Shown: one piece after another, positions 15,758-21,228 of the stretch
How positions within the stretch are numbered: the first letter of the stretch is position 1
How the letters are laid out: every line of letters starts with the position of its first letter
Origin: an uncultured Eubacterium sp.
GTDB taxonomy: Bacteria > Bacillota_A > Clostridia > Lachnospirales > Lachnospiraceae
Assembly (NCBI GenBank): GCA_948759685.1
Contig: CAQBGY010000015.1
Span: forward strand, 1 to 28,516
Length of the DNA: 28,516 nt
Reading direction: 5' to 3'
Position numbers and translations under genes: made by a program
Notes under the pieces: model-generated
Database searches by the model: none
Told to the model about the DNA's origin: nothing
Seen by the model: the letters and a program-made list of their open reading frames with translations, nothing else

Positions 15758-16405
15758 TCACTCCTCCGTTTCTTCAACCACTGTCAGCTTGCTTATGCTG
15801 ACCTCATATGCCGTCCGTGTCTCATACACGCCATCCTCAATCTGCTTCTGATATTCCCTGCTCTGGATTCTGCCGTCAATCTGCAACCTCGTGCCAACTT
15901 CCAAACAACTTGCATATACCGCATTTCTCCCCCATGCAATACATGGTATGTAGTCTGATTTACCGTATTGGCGGTTAATCGCAAGAAGAATGTCTGTAAT
16001 TTCCCTGCCGAGTGGTGTTTCTCTGTATTTGGGTTCTTTGCAGATGTAGCCGTCAAGGAAAATACGGTTTTCATCATTTCCGCTACCCGGTTCTTCGTGT
16101 TCGAATTCGATTTCCTCAAATTCTCTCACAAAAACCGAAAGTTCAAGATGCCTTCTCCCGTTTTCATGTTTGTTATAAGATCGGAACTGACCTGATACTT
16201 CAACAAACCGACCTTCCCATTCCGCTTTCACATCAATAAGCCGTTCCGATACCATAATCGGGATAATGTCTTTTACTGTGCTTTCCCTCTCACTTGCAAG
16301 CATGGTGATATAAAACCCCTCACCGTAAAATTCATGGCTGAACTCAAAATTGCTTACAAGTTCGCCACTTAATGTTGCTTTGTTGCTTTCCTGTTCTCTG
16401 TTCAT
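15758..16405 (-). CDS. ssb: Single-stranded DNA-binding protein with two OB folds
   Basis: A 215-residue protein with two OB-like halves. The first holds VSNFEFSHEFYGEGFYITML, and the second (about 110-205) holds FLDGYICKEPKYRETPLGRE and NRQYGKSDYIPCIAWGRNA, which are typical SSB phrases. It ends in a short acidic tail (VVEETEE). It should coat single-stranded phage DNA and work with Bet. It is the tandem-OB type found in Clostridia phages, longer than the usual 140-170 aa bacterial SSB. Confidence 0.85.
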   Translation of the reverse strand: MNREQESNKATLSGELVSNFEFSHEFYGEGFYITMLASERESTVKDIIPIMVSERLIDVKAEWEGRFVEVSGQFRSYNKHENGRRHLELSVFVREFEEIEFEHEEPGSGNDENRIFLDGYICKEPKYRETPLGREITDILLAINRQYGKSDYIPCIAWGRNAVYASCLEVGTRLQIDGRIQSREYQKQIEDGVYETRTAYEVSISKLTVVEETEE

Positions 16406-16417
16406 TCGTTTTCTCCT

Positions 16418-16603
16418 TTAATCTGTGATTTCTTCATACCATGCTTCTATATGTTCATATAAAAACGGTTCAACGTATTCCTTGTTGATGTAGTCCTCTT
16501 TTTCTTCTTCCGACATTCCTTCGAGTTCAGAATCATCAATTTCAACTTTGCCTTCGTAATCCGCACCTGCAAACCCTGTGCTTATGTTCAATTTTACTTT
16601 CAT
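16418..16603 (-). CDS. Small acidic protein (DUF7167-like)
   Basis: A 61-residue acidic protein starting MKVKLNISTGFAGADYEGKV with a C-terminal helix ending HIEAWYEEITD. The layout of a beta hairpin, an E/D-rich linker and a tryptophan helix matches the DUF7167 pattern I remember. GGAGA lies upstream of the ATG. It immediately precedes ssb in the operon. The function is unknown. Confidence 0.65.
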   Translation of the reverse strand: MKVKLNISTGFAGADYEGKVEIDDSELEGMSEEEKEDYINKEYVEPFLYEHIEAWYEEITD

Positions 16604-16657
16604 CTTGACAAATCTCCTTTCTCACCTTAAAATAGGCATAGTAATAGCCTTATCCGT

Positions 16658-16825
16658 CTATTTATCCCCACTTGGATTTGCGGTCTGTGTGGGGATTTCT
16701 TCTTGTCTTTCTATTGCGCTAATATTTACAAAACCTTTGACTTTCCCGTCTCTAAGAATTGTGATTTTCTTTTGCTTTTCATATTTATCAATACATTGCT
16801 GCACTGTCACTTTTTCCAAATTCAT
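16658..16825 (-). CDS. Small hypothetical protein
   Basis: A 55-residue ORF found in a gap, starting MNLEKVTVQQCIDKYEKQKK. It has a middle section ITILRDGKVKGFVNISAIE and a polar tail. GGAGGG precedes the ATG. Its start overlaps the stop of the DUF6906-like gene by 4 nt, the usual coupling for this operon. Confidence 0.65.
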   Translation of the reverse strand: MNLEKVTVQQCIDKYEKQKKITILRDGKVKGFVNISAIERQEEIPTQTANPSGDK

Positions 16826-17004
16826 CTTTTCCCTCCTTTCTTTGGGATTGCGTATCGGCCAATTCTTCTCGTTTTGTCAAACGTTTTGTGAATAATTTTC
16901 AGATAAAACTTTGTCTGTTCAATTAACATCCAGTTATCAGGGTTTAACCCATGTGCCGATACCGCAACCTTTTGTTCTCTGGTTAGCTTCTTGGGCCGTT
17001 TCAT
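16822..17004 (-). CDS. DUF6906-like small basic protein
   Basis: A 60-residue basic protein starting MKRPKKLTREQKVAVSAHGL, with LNPDNWMLIEQTKFYLKIIH and a lysine/arginine-rich end. The sequence of KKLTREQK, GL(N/D)P..W and a beta strand before a basic tail is the DUF6906 pattern as I remember it, common in Clostridia prophages. The function is unknown; the charge suggests nucleic-acid contact. AAAGGCGG precedes the ATG. Confidence 0.75.
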   Translation of the reverse strand: MKRPKKLTREQKVAVSAHGLNPDNWMLIEQTKFYLKIIHKTFDKTRRIGRYAIPKKGGKR

Positions 17005-17113
17005 CGTATCCGCCTTTCTTTTTGTGATTCAAATAAATTCCATATCCAATAAACGCTCCAACCTCAAAAACCACTGTCACAATCACTCCGCACCAAAATT
17101 CTGGTATATACAC
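16937..17113 (-). CDS. Small membrane protein
   Basis: A 58-residue protein beginning (GTG)YIPEFWCGVIVTVVFEVG. It has one transmembrane helix and then a basic, glycine-containing tail. Short proteins opening with YIPEFWCGV are a recurring phage early type. The start is taken at GTG 17113 because AGGTGAGG lies just upstream; GTG 17122 would be too close. Its last 68 nt overlap the following gene in another frame, so the C-terminal tail may be under dual constraint. Confidence 0.6.
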   Translation of the reverse strand: MYIPEFWCGVIVTVVFEVGAFIGYGIYLNHKKKGGYDETAQEANQRTKGCGIGTWVKP

Positions 17114-17122
17114 ATTCCTCAC

Positions 17123-17632
17123 CTACTTTCCATGTTTTCTTTCCAATTTTTCCGAAAGTTCCATTATATTTCTTGCATAATCGCTTACCTGTCCTGAATT
17201 ATATTTTCTTACTGCTATTCCCTCTCCCTCGTTATATGCCATAAGTACAAGTTCTACTTCTCCGTATTTTTTAAACAGTTCATATAACAAGTCGTACCCT
17301 ACAAGGATATTTGAATACCCGTCTGTCAAGTCGATTACTCCAAGATTCTCCATTCTTTCCGACTGCCACTTTGGATTCACCTGCATATACCCAACATCTC
17401 CACATTCGCTTACTATCGTTCTTCTGTTACTACTTTCGTAGAATATCTGCGCCTGTATCAACTCTGGGCATATTGGGTAAATTTCAGATATTTCCTCTGA
17501 AATCCTTATGACTTCTTCGTTTTCTGTCTGCTCTATGTATTCGTACCCATTTCTGGCTGATGCGCTTTCCCCAACAAATAAAAGTGAAAAGCACATTGAT
17601 AAAAGCAAACACGCAACTAATTTTTTCTTCAA
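17123..17632 (-). CDS. Secreted SLT-family lytic transglycosylase
   Basis: A 169-residue protein with a signal peptide (MKKK, hydrophobic stretch, cut near ASA-R at about 26). A transglycosylase SLT domain follows, with QAQIFYESSNRRT containing the catalytic glutamate (about 66), then GDVGYMQVNP and LMAYNEGEG. It would cleave peptidoglycan glycan strands outside the membrane. The start is TTG with GGGGAAG upstream. Its place among early genes, far from tail and lysis genes, suggests wall remodelling or altered superinfection rather than classical lysis. Confidence 0.85.
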   Translation of the reverse strand: MKKKLVACLLLSMCFSLLFVGESASARNGYEYIEQTENEEVIRISEEISEIYPICPELIQAQIFYESSNRRTIVSECGDVGYMQVNPKWQSERMENLGVIDLTDGYSNILVGYDLLYELFKKYGEVELVLMAYNEGEGIAVRKYNSGQVSDYARNIMELSEKLERKHGK

Positions 17633-17638
17633 TTTTTA

Positions 17639-17764
17639 TCACTTCCCCTTCTTCTTTTTCTTTGTGTTATTTTTCTTGGAAGAATTACTGTCTTGGTTAG
17701 AATAGTTATTTCTTCTCTTTACCGCATAGCCCTTACTGGTCGCCCGGTTCTTCTTTGACCTCAT
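17639..17764 (-). CDS. Small lysine-rich basic protein
   Basis: A 41-residue ORF starting MRSKKNRATSKGYAVKRRNN and ending in a run of lysines. It overlaps the end of the preceding membrane-protein gene, and its own 3' end carries the ribosome site of the transglycosylase. A GGGGC or GAGG purine stretch lies close to the ATG, not ideally spaced. It may be a small nucleic-acid-binding protein or only a coupling ORF. Confidence 0.4.
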   Translation of the reverse strand: MRSKKNRATSKGYAVKRRNNYSNQDSNSSKKNNTKKKKKGK

Positions 17765-18062
17765 CCTCTGCCCCATTTAATAAGTCTCCTTGCTCTCCAT
17801 AGTTAGCGTTGTTAATACCTTCTCCATCCTGCGATATGAAATCATAATCCGAAAAAAGTTTCCGCCAGTCGCAGTCGTTCTTGTAATTAACATTTGTCAA
17901 GTGAATAGTTATAACCGCTGTTGCTATAGCAAGCCCTATAAATCCGACTGTTAATCCGACAACACCTAAATTCTTCGCCTTTGACTTCTCCTGCTCCTGT
18001 TTTAATACTTCCATCGCAAAATGTTCTGTTGTCAGTTCCTTACTTTCCTTGTTCTCATTCAT
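17733..18062 (-). CDS. Single-pass membrane protein
   Basis: A 109-residue protein starting MNENKESKELTTEHFAMEVL. A charged cytoplasmic-like N-terminus is followed by one helix (LGVVGLTVGFIGLAIATAVI) and an acidic C-terminal domain (about 50 residues) probably outside the membrane. GGAGGA lies 7-8 nt before the ATG; a longer upstream frame lacks a ribosome site. It precedes the secreted transglycosylase, so both may act at the envelope. Confidence 0.7.
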   Translation of the reverse strand: MNENKESKELTTEHFAMEVLKQEQEKSKAKNLGVVGLTVGFIGLAIATAVITIHLTNVNYKNDCDWRKLFSDYDFISQDGEGINNANYGEQGDLLNGAEDEVKEEPGDQ

Positions 18063-18091
18063 AAAAATATCCTCCTTAAATTTTGTTCTAT

Positions 18092-18120
18092 TTGCCAAAA
18101 CTAAGAGGATATGGTATAAT
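18092..18120 (+). promoter_or_regulatory. Strong plus-strand promoter with extended -10 and inverted-repeat operator
   Basis: TTGCCA at 18092-18097, a 17-bp spacer, TGG and a perfect TATAAT at 18115-18120 form a near-consensus sigma-A promoter with an extended -10. A perfect 7-bp inverted repeat, CTAAGAG at 18101-18107 and CTCTTAG at 18124-18130, brackets the -10, as an operator would. No coding sequence follows on the plus strand; the product would be the folded RNA next to it. Confidence 0.65.
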
Positions 18121-18129
18121 ACTCTCTTA

Positions 18130-18190
18130 GCAATGGTAAGCTGGTTTTACTGTTGCTACGCCTCGGTTGGTGTTCCCGCACCGCCGGGGC
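18130..18190 (+). ncRNA. Candidate small structured RNA
   Basis: It starts about 10 nt after the promoter's TATAAT. Hairpin 1 pairs 18130-18139 with 18147-18156 (10 bp, two G-U). Hairpin 2 pairs 18160-18166 with 18184-18190 (7 bp, GC-rich) and inside it GGTG at 18169-18172 with CACC at 18179-18182. A moderately T-rich stretch follows (18191-18207), which also contains the end of rha on the opposite strand. A longer transcript would be antisense to rha mRNA. It could instead be only a terminator-like element. Confidence 0.45.
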
Positions 18191-18196
18191 ACTTTG

Positions 18197-19054
18197 CTAT
18201 TTTGTTACTTCTTTGTACAGTTCCATAAATGTATCTGAATAATACAAAGGTTGTACTTCTTTCTGATTGTGCGGACTGACCGCATTTTCCCCATACTTCA
18301 ATCCGCTTTCGGTTAATGCTTTGAATTTCTTTTTACCGCTTCCCTTGCTTGACGTTCTTTCTCTTTCCTCAACATAGCCACACTCAATCAATTTCTGATT
18401 GAATTTAACTGCCGACAATTCGCAACCATTCTCCTTTAATAAGGAAGTAAGTGCTTTTAACTGTCTACTGTCGTTATGCTCATACTTTGGAAGAAATCCT
18501 GTAGGAACTCCCACGTCTTTACAGTAATTTTCATACATAAGAAGTCTGCTTGCGGTATTCACATTCAAGTCATCAGCAATAAACTTTACAATGCTTATGC
18601 CTTTCTCAATAGAGGTTTTGTTGCCACTTTGTTTGATATAGTCCTCCATATCATGAAAACGGTTGATATACCTTGCTGTAAACTTTGTACCCTTAACACC
18701 CGTCAGCTTATGTGCGATAAATTCGCAACCTTTCTTTGTGACTTCATAACAAGGCATTGATTTATTCTGATCTGTCATGTAAGTTGATTCGATAAAGAAA
18801 TCGGTGTGGGGAATTTTCCCCTCACCAACTTTTGGGGACACCCCAACTTTGGGGTTACCATTTTCTCTTGCCTCCCCAACATTTGGAGCGTTAAGTTCTC
18901 CTATGTATTTCTTAATATCTCTAATTAAATGGTCGTGCCTTTTCCCTACCATTTCTGCAACCTCTAATGAGGTTATTGTCTGCTCTTTCTCTAACAATGC
19001 TAAATTTCTCGCTATTTCTCTAACTTCCTTTCTGTGATATAATCTCCCTATCAA
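18197..19054 (-). CDS. Rha-family antirepressor/regulatory protein
   Basis: A protein of up to 285 residues. The N-terminal part holds TITSLEVAEMVGKRHDHLIR and YEVTKKGCEFIAHKLTGVKG followed by FTARYINRFHDME, the phage Rha regulatory domain. The C-terminal half (LKALTSLLKENGCELSAVKF) resembles a winged-helix antirepressor domain. Such proteins are made early and tip the lysis/lysogeny choice or block host functions. The start is unresolved: TTG 19054 has no ribosome site and TTG 18997 is only slightly better. Three palindromic repeats encode Pro-x-Val-Gly in its linker. Confidence 0.85.
   Translation of the reverse strand: MIGRLYHRKEVREIARNLALLEKEQTITSLEVAEMVGKRHDHLIRDIKKYIGELNAPNVGEARENGNPKVGVSPKVGEGKIPHTDFFIESTYMTDQNKSMPCYEVTKKGCEFIAHKLTGVKGTKFTARYINRFHDMEDYIKQSGNKTSIEKGISIVKFIADDLNVNTASRLLMYENYCKDVGVPTGFLPKYEHNDSRQLKALTSLLKENGCELSAVKFNQKLIECGYVEERERTSSKGSGKKKFKALTESGLKYGENAVSPHNQKEVQPLYYSDTFMELYKEVTK
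18825..18886. repeat. Three palindromic repeats inside the rha linker
   Basis: CCAACTTTTGG (18825-18835), CCCCAACTTTGGGG (18841-18854) and CCAACATTTGG (18876-18886) are near-perfect palindromes. On the coding strand each encodes Pro-Lys/Asn-Val-Gly, giving the PNVG, PKVG and PKVG units of the linker between the DNA-binding-like region and the conserved Rha core. They could be protein-binding sites, mRNA hairpins, or only an expanding peptide repeat. Confidence 0.6.
19035..19043 (+). promoter_or_regulatory. Extended -10 promoter for the small plus-strand gene
   Basis: TGATATAAT is an extended -10 element (TG at 19035-19036, TATAAT at 19038-19043). The -35 region, around 19015-19020 (TTTCTC), is poor. 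It lies 17 nt before the AAGGAGG ribosome site of the plus-strand gene at 19075, and inside the N-terminal end of the rha frame on the other strand. Confidence 0.45.
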
Positions 19055-19074
19055 ATGATAAGGAGGTGGAACTT

Positions 19075-19233
19075 TTGGATAATTCTGTAATTATTGGTTA
19101 TGTCAAAGACATTACCGTTGCCAAAATGCAGAGTTGGGAACATTCTGCTTGCGAGAAAAACGGTAAAGATGTTGCCGATTTCATGCAACAAGTCTATGAC
19201 AAACTGTGTGAGTTGAACGAAAAGAAAGATTAA
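19075..19233 (+). CDS. Small conserved phage protein
   Basis: A 52-residue plus-strand protein starting (TTG)DNSVIIGYVKDITVAKM and ending DVADFMQQVYDKLCELNEKKD. AAGGAGGTG stands eight nucleotides before the TTG, and an extended -10 lies upstream. I recognise the GYVKDITVAKM phrase from Clostridia prophages next to antirepressor genes; the function is unknown. Its TAA overlaps the TAA of the convergent gene at 19230, and its start faces rha head to head. Confidence 0.75.
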   Translation: MDNSVIIGYVKDITVAKMQSWEHSACEKNGKDVADFMQQVYDKLCELNEKKD

Positions 19234-19382
19234 GCGTTTATTTTCCACAACTCAACAAGTGCCATTGCCACAGTCGGAATTGTTGCCACAATCTCCGGCT
19301 GTGTGTCTTTGGTATTCCGCTCTATGTATTCCAATAGAGAATTTTCCAGTCGTTCTTCCTTATTTTTCTTTGCTTCTTCCAT
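19230..19382 (-). CDS. Small hypothetical protein
   Basis: A 50-residue ORF starting MEEAKKNKEERLENSLLEYI with a hydrophobic C-terminus (IVATIPTVAMALVELWKINA). GGAGGTG precedes the ATG. It is the second gene of the leftward early operon, 2 nt after its upstream neighbour, and its stop overlaps the stop of the convergent plus-strand gene. Confidence 0.7.
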   Translation of the reverse strand: MEEAKKNKEERLENSLLEYIERNTKDTQPEIVATIPTVAMALVELWKINA

Positions 19383-19384
19383 TC

Positions 19385-19552
19385 CTACACCTCCTGCAAT
19401 TCTTTCTTCTTTCCGCTGTCTGCAATCTCCTTGTCCCTCAAAGCCGACAAATAAACGATTGCCATTGTCTTGTTTTCCTCGGACAGATTTGAGAATAGCG
19501 CGGAAATTTTCTTGCCATCGTCAATGTCTTTGCTCGTCAGTGTTCTTGTCAT
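19385..19552 (-). CDS. First gene of the leftward early operon, unknown function
   Basis: A 55-residue ORF starting MTRTLTSKDIDDGKKISALF, with NLSEENKTMAIVYLSALRDK and a charged end. The phrase SEENKxMAIVYLSAL recurs in Clostridia phage and integrative elements as a first early gene. GGAGGTG precedes the ATG and the divergent promoter lies just upstream, so it should be the first gene made when the repressor is lost. It might modulate the switch; that is inference from position. Confidence 0.75.
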   Translation of the reverse strand: MTRTLTSKDIDDGKKISALFSNLSEENKTMAIVYLSALRDKEIADSGKKKELQEV

Positions 19553-19585
19553 AATATGCACCTCCCTTATTGATTTACTGATTTT

Positions 19586-19613
19586 ATTATATCATTCACC
19601 GATAAAAAGTCAA
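19586..19613 (-). promoter_or_regulatory. Early leftward promoter (PR-like)
   Basis: On the minus strand TTGACT (19608-19613), a 16-bp spacer and a perfect TATAAT (19586-19591) form a strong promoter that drives the leftward early operon starting at 19552. The -10 abuts and the spacer contains the left arm of the inverted repeat ATCATTCA, so repressor binding there would block RNA polymerase. Confidence 0.8.
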
Positions 19614-19636
19614 GCATAAAATATTGACTGAATGAT
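19591..19636. promoter_or_regulatory. Operator inverted repeats between divergent promoters
   Basis: Two perfect inverted repeats overlap in this interval: ATCATTCA (19591-19598) with TGAATGAT (19629-19636), and AGTCAA (19608-19613) with TTGACT (19624-19629). The second is formed by the two -35 boxes themselves. The first arms sit over the leftward -10 boundary and just downstream of the rightward -35. They are the best candidates for the XRE repressor's binding half-sites. Confidence 0.55.
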
Positions 19637-19652
19637 TTTTTTGTGATATTAT
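19624..19652 (+). promoter_or_regulatory. Repressor promoter (PRM-like)
   Basis: On the plus strand TTGACT (19624-19629), a 17-bp spacer and TATTAT (19647-19652) with an upstream TGA form a promoter directed at the XRE repressor gene starting at 19680. Its -35 overlaps the right arms of both inverted repeats, so the repressor could control its own synthesis. The two promoters are back to back with their -35 boxes 10 bp apart. Confidence 0.75.
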
Positions 19653-19679
19653 TGGTTTTAGAAAGGCGGTGTATATTGA

Positions 19680-20039
19680 TTGAAGGATAGAATAAAGCAA
19701 ATTCGCAAGGAAAATAATCTAACCCAAAAAGAATTTGCGGAAAGATTGGGTATTAAGCAAAATACTGTTGCTTCTTATGAAATGGGGAGAATCGGCATAA
19801 GTGATTCTGTTGTTGTATCAATTTGCCGGGAATTTAACATCGTTGAGAATTGGCTAAGAACGGGCATTGAGCCTAAATGCGCCATAATAAACGATGATTA
19901 TACCAAGATTTCGGTGGACATTGACAAGAATGACCCAAAAGCCAGACAAGCCATAATTGATTATTGGAATTTGTCAGAAGATGACAAGAAACTGTGGTGG
20001 AAGTTTGCTGAAAGATTCCTAATGAAAAACGGAGGGTAG
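19680..20039 (+). CDS. XRE-family phage repressor
   Basis: A 119-residue protein with an N-terminal lambda-type helix-turn-helix: MKDRIKQIRKENNLTQKEFA then ERLGIKQNTVASYEMGR. The C-terminal part, LSEDDKKLWWKFAERFLMK, is a short dimerisation-like helix. No S24 peptidase domain is present, so induction would not be by RecA-stimulated self-cleavage. The start is TTG 19680 behind AAAGGCGG. It is expressed from the promoter at 19624-19652 and probably represses the leftward early promoter. Its stop codon lies in the loop of its own terminator. Confidence 0.9.
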   Translation: MKDRIKQIRKENNLTQKEFAERLGIKQNTVASYEMGRIGISDSVVVSICREFNIVENWLRTGIEPKCAIINDDYTKISVDIDKNDPKARQAIIDYWNLSEDDKKLWWKFAERFLMKNGG

Positions 20040-20050
20040 CCCTCTGTTTT
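20028..20050. terminator. Bidirectional intrinsic terminator
   Basis: AACGGAGGG (20028-20036) pairs with CCCTCTGTT (20040-20048), a 9-bp stem with one G-U, and a three-base loop that is the repressor's TAG stop. TTTT follows on the plus strand, and TTTTT follows the stem on the minus strand. It separates the convergent repressor and the small minus-strand gene at 20052. Confidence 0.75.
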
Positions 20051-20051
20051 C

Positions 20052-20174
20052 TCATTCTTCCAACCACGCTTCGATAAAAGATATAATTTTGATAAGTATT
20101 GCCGGATTCTCGATTTTCTCCAACAGATCGGCGATTTTTTCTTTGTAGCAGTCTTTTCCTTTTAAATTTCTCAT
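20052..20174 (-). CDS. Small conserved protein of the immunity region
   Basis: A 40-residue protein, MRNLKGKDCYKEKIADLLEK followed by IENPAILIKIISFIEAWLEE. I recognise this short helical protein from Lachnospiraceae mobile elements; the function is unknown. GGAGGAAC sits before the ATG at 20174; the longer open frame upstream is not credible. It is convergent with the repressor and shares its terminator. Confidence 0.7.
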   Translation of the reverse strand: MRNLKGKDCYKEKIADLLEKIENPAILIKIISFIEAWLEE

Positions 20175-20196
20175 ATGTTCCTCCAAAAATTCTTTT

Positions 20197-20249
20197 ATTT
20201 TACTTTTAAGATAGTAAAATATATTTTTGTAATATAGGTAAATATTACC
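20197..20249. promoter_or_regulatory. Two palindromes between divergent small genes
   Basis: ATTTTACT (20197-20204) and AGTAAAAT (20213-20220) form a perfect 8-bp inverted repeat. GGTAA and TTACC around ATA form a second palindrome (20237-20249). The interval is very AT-rich and lies upstream of both the minus gene at 20174 and the plus HTH gene at 20325, as an operator region would. No consensus promoter is clear; TTGTAA at 20227-20232 is the best -35 candidate. Confidence 0.45.
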
Positions 20250-20324
20250 ATAAAAAAATGAGGAGGAAATGCACAAACTTGCATAAAATACGATAATTAT
20301 TGTAAAACAGTGCAAAAATTAATT

Positions 20325-20636
20325 ATGGTAGAAAAGTATATGAAGAATTTAAGGGAATCAATTTTAAAAACAATGGAGGAAGGAAATTACACAATAGCAA
20401 GATTTGCTGACGAATGCGGGGTTTCAGAAAGGGAGATTTCTAAAATTAAAAATGGAGACGCTTCAAATATACGTTTTGATACCCTCGTTAAGATTTGTGA
20501 AAATTCAGGTATCCACTATGAGGAAATTTTCGACTTATGTAATACGGATTATGCAGGATTAGAAGTGTTATTAGAAAATATTTTGTCTATGTGTAAAATT
20601 CAAAAATTTAAATTTTTGTTTGGCGAACAAAAATAA
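20325..20636 (+). CDS. Helix-turn-helix regulator
   Basis: A 103-residue protein; the core KNLRESILKTMEEGNYTIAR, FADECGVSEREISKIKNGD and IRFDTLVKICENSG is an XRE-type helix-turn-helix domain. The C-terminal 40 residues are helical and unassigned. The start is uncertain: ATG 20325 is given, GTG 20310 and ATG 20340 are alternatives, and none has a good ribosome site. It resembles the HTH protein at 26975-27271, so the two are probably relatives. The role is likely regulation of immunity-region genes. Confidence 0.75.
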   Translation: MVEKYMKNLRESILKTMEEGNYTIARFADECGVSEREISKIKNGDASNIRFDTLVKICENSGIHYEEIFDLCNTDYAGLEVLLENILSMCKIQKFKFLFGEQK

Positions 20637-20871
20637 TAGTATTCGACGTTTCTTTTCATTTTATTATTGAAATGCTAAAATAAATTCCAGAAACAACGGA
20701 AAACACGAACCGCATATTTAAAATAAGGTATGCGGTTCGTGAAATAAAGAACAACTTATTTTAACCATATTTTTAAATGCAATAAAATTTTGTTTTTTTA
20801 TCTTTACTTCTTTCTTTTTCTTAATTATAGAATATTTTCCGAATCCAGTTGTACCATTTTTATTCTGTTCA
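20637..20871. other. AT-rich non-coding stretch left of the invertible segment
   Basis: About 235 bp with very low GC and no credible gene. It holds one strong hairpin (20704-20741, listed separately). From 20743 onward the frame of the silent fibre cassette is open but contains no start codon and translates to a phenylalanine/isoleucine-rich run, as expected for AT-rich non-coding DNA. Base composition changes sharply at 20872, exactly where the inverted repeat begins. Confidence 0.6.
20700..20741 (-). terminator. Strong hairpin, probable leftward terminator
   Basis: CACGAACCGCATA (20704-20716) and its exact complement (20729-20741) form a 13-bp perfect stem with a 12-nt loop. On the minus strand it is followed by TTTT, and on the plus strand by A-rich sequence. 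It probably stops leftward tail-operon transcription before it enters the immunity region. A recombination or protein-binding site is an alternative, given the neighbouring invertible segment. Confidence 0.5.
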
Positions 20872-20885
20872 CTAAACACCGATTT
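20872..20885 (+). repeat. Left 14-bp inverted repeat of the invertible segment
   Basis: CTAAACACCGATTT. The exact reverse complement occurs at 21581-21594. Identity stops at both ends of the 14 bp, as expected for a recombination core rather than duplicated coding sequence. Confidence 0.8.
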
Positions 20886-21207
20886 GTCCTATAAAGATAT
20901 CAAGAATGAAATTACTATACTCAAAGAAGGGACAACCTTTGATAGCGCATATGTAAAAAATGGTATTGTCTGGATAACTGGGAGGGCACCTGCTGGGACG
21001 ACAGAAATGGTGACCCAAATTGCAAAAATTTCAGCCCCCTATGCGCCCAGAACAGATATGAGGGGGATCCCATCATATAATGCATCATACGAAGATATTG
21101 GTAAAATGAGCTCAATCTGCATGAGGGCTAGTGGAAAAATGGACATATTTTTCAAGACGCCGTTGGATTATGCTGAAATATTTGTAATCATCTACCCCTT
21201 GAAATAA
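20872..21207 (+). pseudogene. Silent tail-fibre C-terminal cassette
   Basis: The 111 codons from 20872 (LNTDLSYKDIKNEITILKEG onward) encode a beta-rich domain with YVKNGIVWITGRAPAGTTEM and ISAPYAPRTDM, ending in IFVIIYPLK. There is no promoter, and the only possible starts (TTG 20884) have no ribosome site. The layout (a strand pair followed by a P.y.P turn) parallels the C-terminus of the convergent fibre gene (VGRVVTITTNFAGH, LPAEYSPYDW). It begins with the same 14 bp and the same reading frame as the active gene's variable part, so it is read as an alternative C-terminus awaiting inversion. Confidence 0.75.
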
Positions 21208-21211
21208 AATT

Positions 21212-21224
21212 GCCGGGATGCGGC
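21212..21224 (-). terminator. Weak hairpin between convergent fibre cassettes
   Basis: GCCG-GGATG-CGGC with one flanking T-A pair gives a 5-bp GC-rich stem. In the minus direction it is followed by ATTTTATTT, which could end fibre transcription just after the stop codon. It lies almost at the centre of the invertible segment, so it would serve either orientation only partly. Confidence 0.35.
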
Positions 21225-21228
21225 ATGG

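Noticed and set aside
18798..18807. Third copy of the inversion core (AAATCGGTGT)
   Set aside because: Only 10 of 14 bases match and it lies in rha with no fibre sequence nearby; expected by chance at this length or nearly so.
20264..20287. Mini-ORF after AGGAGG upstream of the HTH gene (5 codons)
   Set aside because: The ribosome site is only 2 nt from its ATG, so initiation is unlikely.
20704..20741. 13-bp inverted repeat as an attachment site
   Set aside because: No integrase gene is adjacent, and the minus strand has a T-tract after the stem. A terminator explains it better.
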